Notes under the pieces: generated by a model
The model's database searches: none
What the model saw: only the letters and a program-made list of their open reading frames with translations
Told to the model about the DNA's origin: nothing
Made by a program: the position numbers and the translations under genes
Part shown: positions 10,185 to 18,457 of the stretch, piece after piece
Layout of the letters: each line of letters opens with the position of its first letter
How positions within the stretch are numbered: position 1 is the stretch's first letter
NCBI RefSeq assembly: GCF_024753145.1
Contig: NZ_JANUGU010000002.1
Location: 248,001 to 312,000 of the forward strand
Source of the DNA: Massilia terrae
GTDB lineage: Bacteria > Pseudomonadota > Gammaproteobacteria > Burkholderiales > Burkholderiaceae_D
Length of the DNA stretch: 64,000 bases
Direction: 5' to 3'

Positions 10185-10916
10185 TTAAAGGAGGCCGAGC
10201 GACTGCTTTTGGAGATGGATCAGCCGCGCGATGCCGTCCTGCCCCAGGTCCAGCAAGCGGTTCATGACAGCGCGGTCGAACGCCGCGCCTTCCGCCGTGC
10301 CCTGCACCTCGACGAAATGCCCGGCATCCGTCATCACGATATTCATGTCGGTGTCGCAGTCCGAATCCTCGACGTAATCGAGGTCGAGCACCGGCGTGCC
10401 GCGGTACACGCCGACCGAGATCGCGGCCACGAAGTGCTTCACCGGCACCGCCGCGATCACGCCGCGCTCCACCAGCTGCGAGAACGCGTCGTAAGCCGCC
10501 ACCATCGCGCCGGTGATCGACGCGGTGCGGGTGCCGCCATCGGCCTGGATCACGTCGCAGTCCAGCTGCAGCGTGCGCTCGCCGAAGGCTTCGAGGTCGA
10601 ACGCGGCGCGCAGCGAGCGGCCGATCAGGCGCTGGATCTCTTGCGTGCGCCCGCTCTGCTTGCCGCGCGCGGCTTCGCGGTCCATGCGTGAATGCGTCGA
10701 GCGCGGCAGCATGCCGTATTCGGCGGTCAGCCAGCCCTGCCCTTTCCCCTTCAGGAAGCCGGGCACCTTCTCGTCGATGCTGGCGGTGCAGATCACCTTG
10801 GTGTCGCCGCACTCGATCAGCACCGAACCCTCCGCATGACGGGTGTACTGGCGCGTCAGCCGGATGGCGCGCAGTTGGTCGACCGCGCGGCCGCTGGGAC
10901 GAAATTCAAGGCTCAT
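10185..10916 (-). CDS. rph: Ribonuclease PH
   Basis: Phosphorolytic 3'-5' exoribonuclease that trims tRNA 3' ends. The N-terminus [20 protein letters not shown] and the run [20 protein letters not shown] are typical, as are the [14 protein letters not shown] and [15 protein letters not shown] signatures carrying phosphate- and metal-binding residues. 243 residues, normal length. It starts within the stop codon of the PP2C gene (ATGA overlap), so it is co-translated with the phosphatase and kinase upstream. Confidence 0.96.
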   Translation of the reverse strand: MSLEFRPSGRAVDQLRAIRLTRQYTRHAEGSVLIECGDTKVICTASIDEKVPGFLKGKGQGWLTAEYGMLPRSTHSRMDREAARGKQSGRTQEIQRLIGRSLRAAFDLEAFGERTLQLDCDVIQADGGTRTASITGAMVAAYDAFSQLVERGVIAAVPVKHFVAAISVGVYRGTPVLDLDYVEDSDCDTDMNIVMTDAGHFVEVQGTAEGAAFDRAVMNRLLDLGQDGIARLIHLQKQSLGLL

Positions 10917-11863
10917 GGGGCGCTCTTGTCCTTGTCGGTCAGGACCTGCGACGACTTTTCGATCGCCTCGCGGATCTCGGCAATCGCCTTCTCGATCTCG
11001 TCCTCGTCGAAAGCATCGGCCGCCAATGCAGCGGCAGGCTCGGGATCGCCAATGATGGTGCTGGTGACCTGGTCGGCCGGCAGCATCAGGGTCGAGATCA
11101 GGTCGGAGTCGACACTGCCGTCGTCCGCGCCCTGGTACATGATCGCCAGCGCGGTGGTGTTGTCGGCCTTCGGGCCGGCCACTTCGAGCGCGGTGGAGAT
11201 CATGTCCGGCACCGCCTGCACCACGGTCTGGTTGGCGAGGCGGCGCACGATGTCGTTATCCGGCAGCATGGACCACAGGCCGTCCGAGCACAGCATGATC
11301 ACGTCGCCCGGCAGCAGGTTGGCCGGGCGCGACACTTCCACCTGCGGCGGCTGTTGCGCTCCCAGGCAGTTGTACAGCTTGTTGCGGTCCGGGTGGGTGG
11401 TGCGCTCGTATTCGGTGGCGCGGCCCTTGGCGATCAGGAATTCGATGTGCGAGTGATCGCGCGTGCGGCCCAGCAGCTTGTTCTGGCGCACCCAGTACAG
11501 GCGCGAGTCGCCGCAGTGCGCCCAGATCGCCATATTGTGCTGGATCAGGCAGGCCACCACGGTGGTGCGCGGCGCGTCCGGCAGCTGGTTCAGGGTGCTG
11601 TAGCGGATGATGTCGTTGTGCGCCTTGAGCAGCGCGTCTTCGAGGAAGCGCTCGGGCTTCTTGATGAACGGCGTCGCGTGCGACTGGAACAGGTGCGACA
11701 GCGCCTGCAGCGCGATGGTGGCGGCGATCTCGCCGCCCTTGTGGCCGCCCATGCCGTCGGCCAGCGCCAGCAGCAGCGCGTCGCGCGTGTAGCTATAGCC
11801 CATCCGGTCCTGGTTGACGCGGCGCGCGCCTAGTTCACTCTTCTGGTACACCGAGAACTGCAT
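10913..11863 (-). CDS. PP2C-family protein serine/threonine phosphatase
   Basis: Metal-dependent phosphatase of the PPM/Stp type. Signature motifs are near the N-terminus ([11 protein letters not shown], then [11 protein letters not shown]), in the middle ([13 protein letters not shown]) and after it ([10 protein letters not shown]), carrying the acidic metal ligands. The tail after about residue 255 is acidic and probably flexible. 316 residues. It lies 16 bases downstream of a Ser/Thr kinase gene and overlaps rph, so it is very likely the kinase's antagonist. The target protein is unknown. Confidence 0.92.
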   Translation of the reverse strand: MQFSVYQKSELGARRVNQDRMGYSYTRDALLLALADGMGGHKGGEIAATIALQALSHLFQSHATPFIKKPERFLEDALLKAHNDIIRYSTLNQLPDAPRTTVVACLIQHNMAIWAHCGDSRLYWVRQNKLLGRTRDHSHIEFLIAKGRATEYERTTHPDRNKLYNCLGAQQPPQVEVSRPANLLPGDVIMLCSDGLWSMLPDNDIVRRLANQTVVQAVPDMISTALEVAGPKADNTTALAIMYQGADDGSVDSDLISTLMLPADQVTSTIIGDPEPAAALAADAFDEDEIEKAIAEIREAIEKSSQVLTDKDKSAP

Positions 11864-11879
11864 ACTTTTCCCAATCTTT

Positions 11880-12884
11880 TTATTTACTGCGCATCATGAC
11901 GGCGCCAATCCGGTTCAACCACGCGCGCCAGCCGGCGCTGGCGGCCTGTACTTTTTCCTGCTGCTGCTCGCGGGCCAGCTGGCGCGCCGCGGTGGCAGCC
12001 GGCAGCGCCGCCGTCAGCGTCTTCTGGATCGCGAACACGCTTTGCATGCGCGCCATCGGGTCGATCGCCAGGCAGGCCCGCACCATGCCGACCAGTTCAG
12101 CCGAGTAGGAACGTTCGAGCTGGGCGAAGCGTGCCTCCATCGTATCTTCTTTCTTGCGCAAATTGGCAGGTTGCGGCGGCCCGCCCGCCATGCATGCGAA
12201 GATCGAGGCGCCGATGCTGTAGATATCCGACCACGGCCCCAGCGGCGAGCCCTTGGCGTACAGCTCCGGCGGCGCATAGCCCGGCGTGTACATCGGCGCC
12301 AGCAGCGGCGAATCGACGTTGATGGTCTGGCGCGCCGCGCCGAAGTCGAGCAGCAGCGGCGTGCCGTCGGTCCGGATGTAGATGTTGGCCGGCTTCAGGT
12401 CCAGGTGCAGCAGCTTGTTGGCATGCACTTCGCGCAGGCCCGAGCACACGCCGATGAACAGCAGGCAGAGCGCCTCTTCCGACAGGCGGCTGCCCTTGGC
12501 CTGCACGCGCGAGATGCGTTCCTGCAGCGTGTGGCCGGATTCGTAGGCCATCACCATGTAGACCGTTTCGTGCGCCTTGAAGAAGTTCACGACGCGAACC
12601 ACGTTCGGGTGGACGATGCGCGCGAGCGCCCGCCCTTCCTCGAAGAAGCACTTGAGTCCGATGCGGAAGATCGGCAGGTTTCCCTTTTCGATCGACGGCA
12701 CCATTTCACCCGGCTGACGAAGCGCCAGCGCGCTTGGCAGGTATTCTTTAATGGCTACAGCATTGCCCTCGCCGTCATATGCAAGATATACAATACTGAA
12801 CCCGCCGGACGCAATTTTCTTTACAATGCGATATCCGGCAATGTCGAGCCCATCGGGCAACGGTGCGTTATTTTGTGCGGCCAT
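11880..12884 (-). CDS. Serine/threonine protein kinase
   Basis: Hanks-type kinase. The glycine loop ASGGFSIVY is near residue 26, and the invariant lysine sits in VAIKEY. The catalytic loop reads HLDLKPAN (about residue 158; L in place of the usual R, the RD arginine being absent), followed by DFGAAR near 180. After the kinase domain come about 40 residues that are Ala/Gln-rich; no clear transmembrane helix or sensor domain is present, so it looks cytoplasmic. The ATG at 12884 fits a normal N-terminus; the frame is open 31 codons further but runs into the yicC promoter area. Paired with the adjacent PP2C gene. Confidence 0.9.
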   Translation of the reverse strand: MAAQNNAPLPDGLDIAGYRIVKKIASGGFSIVYLAYDGEGNAVAIKEYLPSALALRQPGEMVPSIEKGNLPIFRIGLKCFFEEGRALARIVHPNVVRVVNFFKAHETVYMVMAYESGHTLQERISRVQAKGSRLSEEALCLLFIGVCSGLREVHANKLLHLDLKPANIYIRTDGTPLLLDFGAARQTINVDSPLLAPMYTPGYAPPELYAKGSPLGPWSDIYSIGASIFACMAGGPPQPANLRKKEDTMEARFAQLERSYSAELVGMVRACLAIDPMARMQSVFAIQKTLTAALPAATAARQLAREQQQEKVQAASAGWRAWLNRIGAVMMRSK

Positions 12885-12960
12885 CCACGGGTTCCTTGCG
12901 TAACACGACGATTGTGTGGATAAATCTGTTCTTTGTAAAGAATAAAAACCGGGGAATCCA

Positions 12961-13863
12961 TTGAGCATCTCTAGCATGACAGGTTATGCGGTTGCCACCA
13001 GCGAAGGCGCGGCGGGCACCCTCACGATCGAAATCAAGAGCGTCAACTCGCGTTTTCTTGACTTGCAGTTCCGGATCAACGACGACTTGCGGGCGCTGGA
13101 GCCCGACCTGCGCACCGCGATCATGGCCGCGATCTCGCGCGGCAAAGTCGAGGTCCGGGTGTCGTTCGGCCGCAAGGTCGCCGGCGGCGCGCAAGTGCTC
13201 AACCAGGAATTGCTGGCCGACCTGGCCAAGCTGCAGGCCGAAGTCGCCGGCCATTTCGCCACCGCCCCGCAGATGACGGTGGCCGAGCTGCTGCGCTGGC
13301 CCGGCGTGATCGAGGAATCGCACATCGGCCAGGAATCGCTGCAATCGGACGTCGCTGCACTCACCACCAAGACCATCGCCGCCTTCGTCGAAAGCCGCAA
13401 GCGCGAAGGCGCGGCGCTGGAACAGATGCTGCTGTCGCGCATCGATGCGATGGAAGACATCGTCAAGCGCATCACGCCGCTGATCCCGCAGGTGATCGCG
13501 CAGTTCCAGCAGAAGGCGGTCGAGCGCATGCAGGATGCGTTGGGGCTGGCCGGGCACGGCAATCCGCAGGCGCTGTCGCGCCAGGAAGTGTTCGAGCGCA
13601 TTCGCCAGGAAGTGACCTTGTACGGCATCCGCATCGACGTGTCGGAGGAGCTGTCGCGGCTGTCCGCGCACCTGAACGAAACCCGCCACATCCTCAAGAA
13701 AGGCGGCCAGGTCGGCAAGCGGCTCGACTTCATGATGCAGGAACTGAACCGCGAGGCGAATACGCTGGGTGCAAAGGCGTCGGTGAAAGAGCTGGCGGAT
13801 GCGTCGATGGAGCTCAAGCTGCTGATCGAGCAGATGCGCGAGCAGGTGCAGAATTTGGAGTAA
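12961..13863 (+). CDS. yicC: YicC-family endoribonuclease
   Basis: Conserved stress-associated ribonuclease family. The N-terminus ISSMTGYA and the C-terminal region (RQEVTLYGIRIDVSEELSRL, then GKRLDFMMQELNREANTLG) are the family hallmarks. 300 residues. It begins with TTG, supported by GGGG a few bases upstream and by the expected N-terminus; the next ATG would remove the conserved start. It is divergent from the kinase operon across 76 bases, in which TTGTGT and TAAAGA could form a weak promoter. gmk follows after a repeat-filled gap, as in many Burkholderiales. Confidence 0.93.
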   Translation: MSISSMTGYAVATSEGAAGTLTIEIKSVNSRFLDLQFRINDDLRALEPDLRTAIMAAISRGKVEVRVSFGRKVAGGAQVLNQELLADLAKLQAEVAGHFATAPQMTVAELLRWPGVIEESHIGQESLQSDVAALTTKTIAAFVESRKREGAALEQMLLSRIDAMEDIVKRITPLIPQVIAQFQQKAVERMQDALGLAGHGNPQALSRQEVFERIRQEVTLYGIRIDVSEELSRLSAHLNETRHILKKGGQVGKRLDFMMQELNREANTLGAKASVKELADASMELKLLIEQMREQVQNLE

Positions 13864-13877
13864 AAGCCACATCACGA

Positions 13878-13966
13878 ACGTCGTTCCCGCGAAAGCGGGA
13901 ACCCCATTTTGCTAGCAGTTCGGTTACGCATAAAAATGGGATTCCCGCTTTCGCGGGAATGACGGT
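13878..13966. repeat. Paired inverted repeat, GTCGTTCCCGC / GCGGGAATGACG
   Basis: The left arm reads ACGTCGTTCCCGCGAAAGCG then GGAACCCCATTTT. The right arm AAAAATGGGATTCCCGCTTT then CGCGGGAATGACGG is its near-complement. The two types of end seen elsewhere (GTCGTTCC and AAATGGG) occur here in one element, showing that they belong to one family. It fills the first half of the yicC-gmk gap. Confidence 0.85.
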
Positions 13967-14005
13967 GGGCTTAGTGGAGCGGTAACCGTAAAATTTAGCT
14001 TCAAC

Positions 14006-14087
14006 CCGTCGTTCCGGCGCAGGCCGGAACCCATGCTGAGCGTCCTGTCACGCGGTCTATGGGTTCCGGCCTGCGCCGGAACGACGG
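14006..14087. repeat. Paired inverted repeat, CCGTCGTTCCGGC type
   Basis: CCGTCGTTCCGGCGCAGGCC on the left and GGCCTGCGCCGGAACGACGG on the right form perfect inverted arms. The inner sequence CCATGCTGAGCGTCC...CGGTCTATGGG is the loop type shared by most paired copies. It lies just upstream of gmk; a short open frame across this area is made only of repeat sequence. Confidence 0.85.
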
Positions 14088-14147
14088 CTTTGGGGCTGGT
14101 GGAAAATAATTGGCACCAGCTCAAGACATAGTGTTAAGGAATCAACC

Positions 14148-14801
14148 ATGCCCATCTCCCCCGCCCCCGCCTACTCCGGCAGCCTGTTCATCGTCGCCGC
14201 GCCCTCCGGCGCCGGCAAGTCGACGCTGGTGAATGCGCTGCTCGCGCTGGAGCCGGGCATCAAGCTGTCGATCTCGACCACCACACGCCCGCCGCGCCCG
14301 GGCGAGCAGGATGGCCGCGAATACTTCTTCACCACCGCCGACGATTTCGTCGCGCGCGCCGAACGCGGCGAGTTCCTGGAATGGGCCGAGGTGCACGGCA
14401 ACTACTACGGCACCAGCCGCCTGACCGTGGAAAAGGAAATGAAGACCGGCACCGACATCCTGCTCGAAATCGACTGGCAGGGCGCGCGCCAGGTGAAGAA
14501 GCAGTTCCCGGACGCGGCCGGCATCTTCATCCTGCCGCCGTCGATCGCGGCGCTGGAGGAGCGCCTGCACAAGCGCGGCACCGACGAGCCGCACATCATC
14601 ACCCGGCGCCTGCTGGCCGCCGGCGGCGAGATGGCTCACGCTCCTGAGTTCGAGTATGCTATCATCAACGAAGAGTTCAACGTCGCCTTGGCCGAGCTGC
14701 AGGCGATTGTCAAAGCGACACGTTGCCGGTTCCCCCAACAGGCCGCCCGCAACACTTCGCTTTTTGCCCAGCTGGGTATCCACGCGCAACAAAAATCGTG
14801 A
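14148..14801 (+). CDS. gmk: Guanylate kinase
   Basis: Phosphorylates GMP to GDP with ATP. The P-loop APSGAGKST is near residue 22. The GMP-binding region follows as [19 protein letters not shown] and [15 protein letters not shown], and DWQGARQVK marks the lid region. 217 residues, standard for the family. It is followed by rpoZ and spoT in the order common to proteobacteria, so nucleotide supply, polymerase omega and ppGpp metabolism are linked in one transcript. Confidence 0.96.
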   Translation: MPISPAPAYSGSLFIVAAPSGAGKSTLVNALLALEPGIKLSISTTTRPPRPGEQDGREYFFTTADDFVARAERGEFLEWAEVHGNYYGTSRLTVEKEMKTGTDILLEIDWQGARQVKKQFPDAAGIFILPPSIAALEERLHKRGTDEPHIITRRLLAAGGEMAHAPEFEYAIINEEFNVALAELQAIVKATRCRFPQQAARNTSLFAQLGIHAQQKS

Positions 14802-14854
14802 ACCGCACGCGCCGCACGGCACGCGCATCCATCGTTATTCAGGAGTGACTACAC

Positions 14855-15058
14855 ATGGCCCGCATTACCATTGAAGATTGCCTCAAAGCCGTCCCGAACC
14901 GCTTCCAGCTGACCCTGGCGGCGACCTACCGCGCGCGCCAACTGCTGCAAGGCCACACCCCGAAGGTCGACGCCAAGGACAAGCCGACCGTGCTGGCCCT
15001 GCGCGAAATCGCCGCGGGCAAGGTCGGCCTGGAAATGCTGAAAAAGGTGCCGATGTAA
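14855..15058 (+). CDS. rpoZ: DNA-directed RNA polymerase omega subunit
   Basis: Small RNA polymerase subunit that helps assemble beta-prime and forms part of a ppGpp site. [20 protein letters not shown] is the classic N-terminus, and [15 protein letters not shown] follows. 67 residues, typical of betaproteobacteria. CAGGAGTG precedes the ATG. It lies 53 bases after gmk and 68 before spoT. Confidence 0.96.
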   Translation: MARITIEDCLKAVPNRFQLTLAATYRARQLLQGHTPKVDAKDKPTVLALREIAAGKVGLEMLKKVPM

Positions 15059-15126
15059 GTCCCACACCGGGGGGAGTCAGTCCGTAATTCTGTTATTCTG
15101 TTCGCACAAGGGCTGAACGACACTTT

Positions 15127-17358
15127 ATGAACCTGACCACCCCGGACTCGACGCAAGCAGGCAACAAGACCCGGGCGCGGCGCCCGGCGTCCGCGCCGGA
15201 ACCGCAGGACACGCCGCCCGGCGTGGCCACCGTCACCGGGCTGATCAACAAGCTCAGCCAATACCTCACCCCCGCCGAACTCAAGAAGGTCAAGGAAGCC
15301 TACCGCTTCTCCGACGAAAAGCACCTCGGCCAGCTGCGCAAATCCGGCGAACCCTACATCTCGCACCCGATCGCGGTCGCTGAAATCTGCGCCGACTGGA
15401 AGCTGGACGCGCAAGCCATCATGGCCGCGCTGCTGCACGACGTCATCGAAGACCAGGACGTCAAGAAAGACGAGCTCATCGAGCGCTTCGGCCCGCAGGT
15501 GGCGAACCTGGTCGACGGCCTGTCCAAGCTCGAGAAAATCGAATTCCAGAGCCTGGTCGAGGCGCAGGCCGAAAACTTCCGCAAGATGCTGCTGGCCATG
15601 GCCAGCGACGTGCGCGTCATCCTGATCAAGCTGGCCGACCGCCTGCACAATATGCGCACGCTCGGCTTCATGACCCAGGCCAAGAAGCGCCGCATCGCCT
15701 CCGAGACGATGGAAGTATACGTGCCGATCGCGCACCGGCTCGGCCTGAACGACATCTACCGCGAGCTGCAGGACCTGTCGTTCTCGCACCTGTACCCGAT
15801 GCGCTACCGCACGCTGGCCAAGGCGGTGAAGGCGGCGCGCGGCAACCGGCGCGAGGTGGTCAAGAAAATCCTCGAGGCGGTCAAGAACACGCTGGCCGCG
15901 GCCGGGCTGCCGGCCGAAGTCTACGGCCGCGAAAAGACCCTGTACGGCATCTATAAAAAGATGCGCAACAAACACCTGTCGTTCTCGCAGGTGCTGGACG
16001 TGTACGGCTTCCGCGTGGTGCTCGACACCGTGCCCAACTGCTACGTGGCCCTGGGCGCGCTGCACGGCCTGTACAAGCCGATGCCGGGCAAGTTCAAGGA
16101 CTACATCGCGATCCGCAAGATCAATGGCTACCAGTCGCTGCATACCACCCTGATCGGCCCCTACGGCACGCCGGTGGAGTTCCAGATCCGCACCCAGGAA
16201 ATGCACCGCACCGCCGAATCGGGCGTGGCCGCGCACTGGCTGTACAAGAACGGCGACGCCAACATCAGCGACCTGCAGCAGCGCACCCACGCGTGGCTGC
16301 AGTCGCTGCTCGACATCCAGCAGCAGACCGGCGACTCGGCCGAATTCCTGGAGCACGTCAAGGTCGACCTGTTCCCGGATTCGGTGTACGTGTTCACGCC
16401 GAAGTCCAAGATCATCGCCCTGCCGCGCGGCGCCACCGCGCTCGACTTCGCGTATTCGATCCACACCGGCATCGGCGACCACACGGTGGGCGTCAAGATC
16501 AACCACGAGCCGCAGCCGCTGCGCACCGAGCTGCACAACGGCGACATCGTCGAGATCGTCACCGACACGGAGTCGCGGCCGAGCCCGACCTGGCTGTCCT
16601 TCGTCCGCACCGGCAAGGCGCGTTCCGCGATCCGCCACCACCTGCGCACGATCAACCTGAACGAATCGGTGGAGCTGGGACAGGAACTGCTGGCGCAGTC
16701 GCTCGGGCACCTGGGCATCTCGCCGGAGCTGCCGCCGGCCACCATCGAAAAGCTGCTGGGCGAATCGTCGGCCAAGTCGATGGATGAAATGTACGCCGAC
16801 ATCGGCATCGGCAAGCGCATGCCGGCGCTGGTCGCGCGCCACATCTTCGGGCTGATCGACGATACCGGCGCGCTGCCGGCGGCGCAGCCGGTGGCGGGCG
16901 GCGAGCTCGATCCGGTCACCATCTACGGCAGCGAAGGCGTGTCGGTGCAACTGGCGCCCTGTTGTCTTCCGATCCCGGGCGATTCGATCATCGGCCAGCT
17001 GCGGCGCGACCAGGGGCTGGTGGTGCACACCGCCGACTGTTCGCAAGCCAAGCGCCTGCGCATGAAGGAACCGGATCGCTGGATTCCGGTGCAGTGGGGA
17101 ACCGAGCTGAACCGCCGCTTCGATTGCCGGATCCGGCTCCTGATCAACAACGAAAAAGGCATCCTCGCCCGCGTGGCGGCCGAGATCGGCGAGTCCGACG
17201 CCAACATCACTTATGTGGGCATGGACGAGGACGACCAGAACATGATGACCCAGCTGCGCTTCACGATCCAGGTCAAGGACCGCGTGCACCTGGCGCACCT
17301 GATCCGCAACCTGCGGCGCGTGGCCGGGGTGAACCGGGTGGAGCGGGAGCGGGCGTAA
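15127..17358 (+). CDS. spoT: Bifunctional (p)ppGpp synthetase/hydrolase (RelA/SpoT homologue)
   Basis: Makes and degrades the stringent-response alarmone. After an unstructured N-terminus comes an intact HD hydrolase domain (HPIAVAEICADW, then ALLHDVIEDQ near residue 102 and KLADRLHNMRTL). Next are the synthetase domain (GREKTLYGIYKKMRNKHLSF, then DVYGFRVVLD), a TGS domain (about 400-465), a zinc-finger/helical region containing CCLPIPGD, and a C-terminal ACT domain (about 665-743). Intact HD residues mark it as the SpoT/Rel bifunctional type rather than RelA. 743 residues. It is the last gene of the gmk-rpoZ-spoT run; a repeat-bounded element begins 39 bases after its stop codon. Confidence 0.95.
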   Translation: MNLTTPDSTQAGNKTRARRPASAPEPQDTPPGVATVTGLINKLSQYLTPAELKKVKEAYRFSDEKHLGQLRKSGEPYISHPIAVAEICADWKLDAQAIMAALLHDVIEDQDVKKDELIERFGPQVANLVDGLSKLEKIEFQSLVEAQAENFRKMLLAMASDVRVILIKLADRLHNMRTLGFMTQAKKRRIASETMEVYVPIAHRLGLNDIYRELQDLSFSHLYPMRYRTLAKAVKAARGNRREVVKKILEAVKNTLAAAGLPAEVYGREKTLYGIYKKMRNKHLSFSQVLDVYGFRVVLDTVPNCYVALGALHGLYKPMPGKFKDYIAIRKINGYQSLHTTLIGPYGTPVEFQIRTQEMHRTAESGVAAHWLYKNGDANISDLQQRTHAWLQSLLDIQQQTGDSAEFLEHVKVDLFPDSVYVFTPKSKIIALPRGATALDFAYSIHTGIGDHTVGVKINHEPQPLRTELHNGDIVEIVTDTESRPSPTWLSFVRTGKARSAIRHHLRTINLNESVELGQELLAQSLGHLGISPELPPATIEKLLGESSAKSMDEMYADIGIGKRMPALVARHIFGLIDDTGALPAAQPVAGGELDPVTIYGSEGVSVQLAPCCLPIPGDSIIGQLRRDQGLVVHTADCSQAKRLRMKEPDRWIPVQWGTELNRRFDCRIRLLINNEKGILARVAAEIGESDANITYVGMDEDDQNMMTQLRFTIQVKDRVHLAHLIRNLRRVAGVNRVERERA

Positions 17359-17397
17359 GAGCGGCCTCACCGTTACAACTTTCCCTCTGACCTAAAA

Positions 17398-17433
17398 ACC
17401 GTCGTCCCGGCGAAGGCCGGGACCCATGCTGAG
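17398..17433 (+). repeat. Left terminal inverted repeat of the GIY-YIG element
   Basis: Begins ACCGTCGTCCCGGCGAAGG and ends CCCATGCTGAG. It is the same arm as in the short dispersed copies. Confidence 0.85.
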
Positions 17434-17515
17434 CGTCCGCAGTCGCGCACCTCTGCGCCACATCATCCCCGACCTCAACCGAAGCACGCATGGTGAAGTT
17501 TTTGAGCGTGCCACC

Positions 17516-17806
17516 ATGTCCCGCAATTCCTACGTCTACATTCTCGCAGGCCGCCGCTACGGAACGCTCTACGTCGGCGTCACCTCAGATATCATCAAGA
17601 GAATTTGGCAGCACCGCGAAGGTCTTGTGGCGGGCTTCACCAAGAAATACCACGTGAAGCTACTCGTGTGGTATGAAATACATGACGAAATCATGCAGGC
17701 GATCACTCGTGGAAAGCAGATCAAGGAATGGAAGCGGGACTGGAAACTCCGGTTGATCAACGAGTTCAATCCACTGTGGTGCGATCTCTACCCTGATCTG
17801 GTCTGA
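17516..17806 (+). CDS. Small GIY-YIG nuclease-superfamily protein
   Basis: A 96-residue stand-alone GIY-YIG domain, the type of small protein often found near palindromic intergenic repeats. The first motif pair is YVYIL (residues 6-10) and YVGVT (19-23); the conserved arginine follows in DIIKRIWQHR (R29). Later come GFTKKY, LLVWYE and the tail NPLWCDLYPDL. In relatives I recall the segment near residue 66 as REKQ(L/I)K, with the putative metal-binding glutamate; here it reads RGKQIK, so this copy may be inactive. The frame is open from 17426, but the region before 17516 includes repeat sequence. Codon use is more AT-rich than in its neighbours. Confidence 0.85.
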   Translation: MSRNSYVYILAGRRYGTLYVGVTSDIIKRIWQHREGLVAGFTKKYHVKLLVWYEIHDEIMQAITRGKQIKEWKRDWKLRLINEFNPLWCDLYPDLV

Positions 17807-17822
17807 GCCGAAGAGCAGCAAA

Positions 17823-17858
17823 CTCAGCATGGGTCCCGGCCTTCGCCGGGACGACGGT
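17823..17858 (-). repeat. Right terminal inverted repeat of the GIY-YIG element
   Basis: Exact reverse complement of the 17398-17433 arm, starting CTCAGCATGGG and ending GGGACGACGGT. Confidence 0.85.
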
Positions 17859-18000
17859 ATTTCGTATAACGATGAAATTGGCGGCCGAAGGCGTTCCAGC
17901 GCGCTCCGGTAATCCGCGCTCCGCCACCGCTCAGGTCAGCCGCATCGAATTCTGCAGTATGCTTGGCTATTCGCCATATCTTCCGGCCCGATCCCGGCAT
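17824..18000 (-). pseudogene. Truncated RES-domain toxin gene (N-terminal fragment)
   Basis: Immediately downstream of the antitoxin on the minus strand, with the stop and start overlapping as TGATG, a 58-codon frame encodes IWRIAKHTAEFDAADLSGGG then ARITGARWNAFG. This resembles the N-terminus of RES toxins (WRI..., then GxGAxxxGGRWN), which deplete NAD+. About residue 48 the frame runs into the right inverted repeat of the GIY-YIG element and stops. The rest of the toxin (normally about 150 residues) is not found on the other side of the element, where only 39 bases separate it from spoT, so the 3' part was deleted. It was too short for standard gene calling. Confidence 0.65.
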
Positions 18001-18389
18001 CAGGAGATAACTCCATATTCGATCCTGCCCAGAGTATCCATAACCAGTTCATAGCCGACCTCGGTATCCAGCAACTCAAGCGGCGCCTCGCCGCCGATTG
18101 AACGGTTCGACTGACGCAACCACGTTCGAGCAGCATCCCGATCCTCAAGCACCGCCAGCGCCTTCTCCAGTACTTTCTCGGCTCGGTAAATTCGATCTTG
18201 TTCGGTTGGCGACAGCAGGTCGTCCTTCACGATGCGGCTATTCATATTGCACTCTGGTAGCCGCAACAGTTCGAACAACTTTTCCTCACTTACGCCGAGC
18301 TTGGCGGCGACGCCAGCGATAGCGCGAACGGGTGTACCTGCGCGCATTTGATGGATCAATTCACCAGTGTCACCGGCAAATGCGACCAT
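18000..18389 (-). CDS. Xre/MbcA/ParS-family antitoxin (DUF2384 type), orphaned
   Basis: Antitoxin partner of RES-type toxins. The N-terminal part (GTPVRAIAGVAAKLGVSEEK) fits the helical Xre-like region. The C-terminal part, from LSPTEQDRIYRAEKVLEKAL to ARTWLRQSNRSIGGEAPLEL then LDTEVGYELVMDTLGRIEYG, is the toxin-binding domain characteristic of the family. 129 residues from the ATG at 18389, which has AGGAAG eight bases upstream; two upstream in-frame starts (ATG 18413, TTG 18437) lack one. Its toxin gene is cut to an N-terminal stub, so the protein may now act only as a DNA-binding autorepressor or be decaying. Confidence 0.82.
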   Translation of the reverse strand: MVAFAGDTGELIHQMRAGTPVRAIAGVAAKLGVSEEKLFELLRLPECNMNSRIVKDDLLSPTEQDRIYRAEKVLEKALAVLEDRDAARTWLRQSNRSIGGEAPLELLDTEVGYELVMDTLGRIEYGVIS

Positions 18390-18457
18390 TGCTTCTTCCT
18401 GCCTGTTTCCCATGGCTATCGTCCAGTGTTGGCACAATCACGCTTCAAGTATAGGCA

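Larger units (their letters stand above)
17398..17858 (+). mobile_element. 461-bp element with perfect 36-bp terminal inverted repeats carrying a GIY-YIG gene
   Basis: The ends at 17398-17433 and 17823-17858 are exact reverse complements over 36 bases and are themselves hairpins of the GTCGTCCC dispersed family. Inside is one gene, a small GIY-YIG nuclease. The right end lies within a truncated RES-toxin reading frame, which indicates that the element arrived after that gene. No clear target-site duplication is seen. Whether the nuclease moves the repeats is inference. Confidence 0.6.

Noticed and set aside
13924-14124. Short minus-strand frame between yicC and gmk
   Set aside because: Its sequence is entirely repeat arms of the dispersed family.
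17426-17515. Extended N-terminus for the GIY-YIG protein
   Set aside because: The extra residues are encoded partly by the inverted repeat; family proteins begin close to the GIY motif.
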